DNA of 7,108 nt from an uncultured Bacteroidota bacterium (GTDB lineage Bacteria; Bacteroidota; Bacteroidia; 2-12-FULL-35-15), in the NCBI GenBank assembly GCA_903833025.1, contig CAILDT010000880.1, forward strand, positions 1 through 7,108, written 5' to 3'. The translations under genes and the position numbers were made by a program. This document shows, piece by piece, positions 6,244 through 7,108 of the stretch (its first letter is position 1; each line of letters opens with the position of its first letter). The notes under the pieces were generated by a model that did no database searches, was not told the origin of the DNA, and saw only the letters and a list, made by a program, of their open reading frames with translations.

Positions 6244-7108
6244 TTATTGAATAATTATCTTCTTATTAACAGTATTTTTATACTCGTCAACTATCTGTAG
6301 AAAATAAATACCGTTACTTAAATCTCCTTTTTCTATTATAAATTGTTTGCCGCTAAAAGTTTCTTTCCTAATTTCTTTACCTAAAACATCTCTTATATAT
6401 ATGCGTGTATTTTTTTGCTCCGCAGAAAAAGAAATAGTAGTTTGGGAAGTAAACGGGTTAGGGTAAATGGTAATGTTGTTTGCATTGTTGGTTTCGGTGA
6501 TGCCGGTAAAGCAGCCGTTAACAGTTATGGTTGTAATTATGGAATCTAAACAAGCACCAGTAGAATAAACATAAATTATTGTATCTACTCCAATACCAGC
6601 AACAGAAGGATCGAAATAGTGATTAAATGATATTACTCCATTACCATAATATGCTCCAAAGGAAGGATAGCCGAACGTTAATAAAAAGGATGGGTCGGTA
6701 ACGCATACAGGATTTAAGGGAGTAACATATACAGTTACAGGATAAGATGTAGTAGTAATAACACTATCTGTTTGAGTACATCCGTTATTATCGGTTACTA
6801 TGCAACTTAGCGTATCAACACCAAGATTATATAATGATTGAGTAGTACTTCCATTGCTCCAAAGATAAGTGTAAGGCAATGCTCCATTACTTGGGTTTGC
6901 AGTTGCAGTGCCTGTTGCACCATTACATTGAGATGGATTGGAATTAATAGTTAACGAAATGATTGCAGGGGGGAGGATAGTTACTGGCAGTAATTGAGTG
7001 CAACCTGCACTGTCAATAACTATGCAGGTATCAGTGCCAATATTTAAACCAGTGGCTGTTGGTGTAGTTTGTCCGTTACTCCAAGCATAGGAATATGGAG
7101 GGATGCCT
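6244..7108 (-). CDS. SprB-repeat adhesin-like protein with T9SS type A sorting domain, 5' end missing
   Basis: The frame is open from the window edge (first full codon at 7107) to the TAA at 6244-6246, giving 287 visible residues. The TTG codon at 6879 is an internal leucine, not a start. Two SprB-type repeats are seen: PPYSYAWSNGQTT to about residue 44, and about 57-121 with LPYTYLWSNGSTT and VTDNNGCTQTD. A further Ig-like module (about 124-198) has FGAYYGNGVISF, a DPSVAGIGVDTIIYVY stretch and a closing Cys pattern, common in large Bacteroidota surface proteins. The C-terminus (about 212-287) is a type A sorting domain, with TIYPNPFTSQTTISF, IYIRDVLGKEI and LSNGIYFLQI. The whole protein is probably much longer and made of many such repeats. 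It would be T9SS cargo displayed on or released from the cell; the ligand is unknown. No clear terminator was found downstream. Confidence 0.9.
   Translation of the reverse strand, partial: GIPPYSYAWSNGQTTPTATGLNIGTDTCIVIDSAGCTQLLPVTILPPAIISLTINSNPSQCNGATGTATANPSNGALPYTYLWSNGSTTQSLYNLGVDTLSCIVTDNNGCTQTDSVITTTSYPVTVYVTPLNPVCVTDPSFLLTFGYPSFGAYYGNGVISFNHYFDPSVAGIGVDTIIYVYSTGACLDSIITTITVNGCFTGITETNNANNITIYPNPFTSQTTISFSAEQKNTRIYIRDVLGKEIRKETFSGKQFIIEKGDLSNGIYFLQIVDEYKNTVNKKIIIQ

Noticed and set aside
6877..6879. Start codon for the SprB-repeat gene at 6879
   Set aside because: The codon is TTG (leucine) inside a PYTYLWSNG repeat, and the same frame continues to the window edge with another repeat.

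Overview
The window looks like a piece of a low-GC Bacteroidota chromosome or metagenomic contig, probably near Chitinophagales or Sphingobacteriales (the rank below phylum is a guess). Three proteins carry type IX secretion system (T9SS) C-terminal sorting domains and one is a PorP/SprF-family T9SS protein. Two genes have a TAnnTTTG-type -7 box, as used by the Bacteroidota primary sigma factor. Starts lack good Shine-Dalgarno sequences, which is also typical of the phylum.

Layout: 1-982 (+) is the 3' part of a TolB-like/PD40 beta-propeller gene that begins before the window. It converges on 1047-3038 (-), a 663-residue secreted protein with a beta-rich, beta-helix-like body and a type A sorting domain. 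Further right on the minus strand are yajQ (3118-3606), a PorP/SprF-family gene (3669-4631) and a three-domain PKD/Ig-like protein with a type B sorting domain (4636-5706). The last two are 4 bp apart and read type B protein first, then PorP/SprF, so they look like a co-transcribed cargo and partner pair. yajQ follows 62 bp later and may share the transcript. At the right edge, 6244-7108 (-) is the C-terminal part of a SprB-repeat adhesin-like protein with a type A sorting domain; its start lies outside the window.

The most unusual part is the 537-bp gene-poor gap 5707-6243. It holds the promoter of the type B gene and then a compact tandem array of twelve 21-bp units (5861-6112). Each unit is itself a dyad (GTAGAAC-N6-GTTCTAC). 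The array is bordered by inverted copies of a 15-bp sequence (5842-5856 and 6116-6130), so the whole 289-bp block is close to palindromic. It is open on both strands, and both frames end in Glu-Leu-Ile-Lys-stop. No known element type is recognised here. It is the best candidate for something undescribed; whether it acts as protein, structured RNA or DNA site cannot be decided from this sequence.

Taken together, most genes serve the cell surface: T9SS cargo with two classes of sorting signal, one PorP/SprF partner and an envelope-type beta-propeller. yajQ is the only evident cytoplasmic gene.
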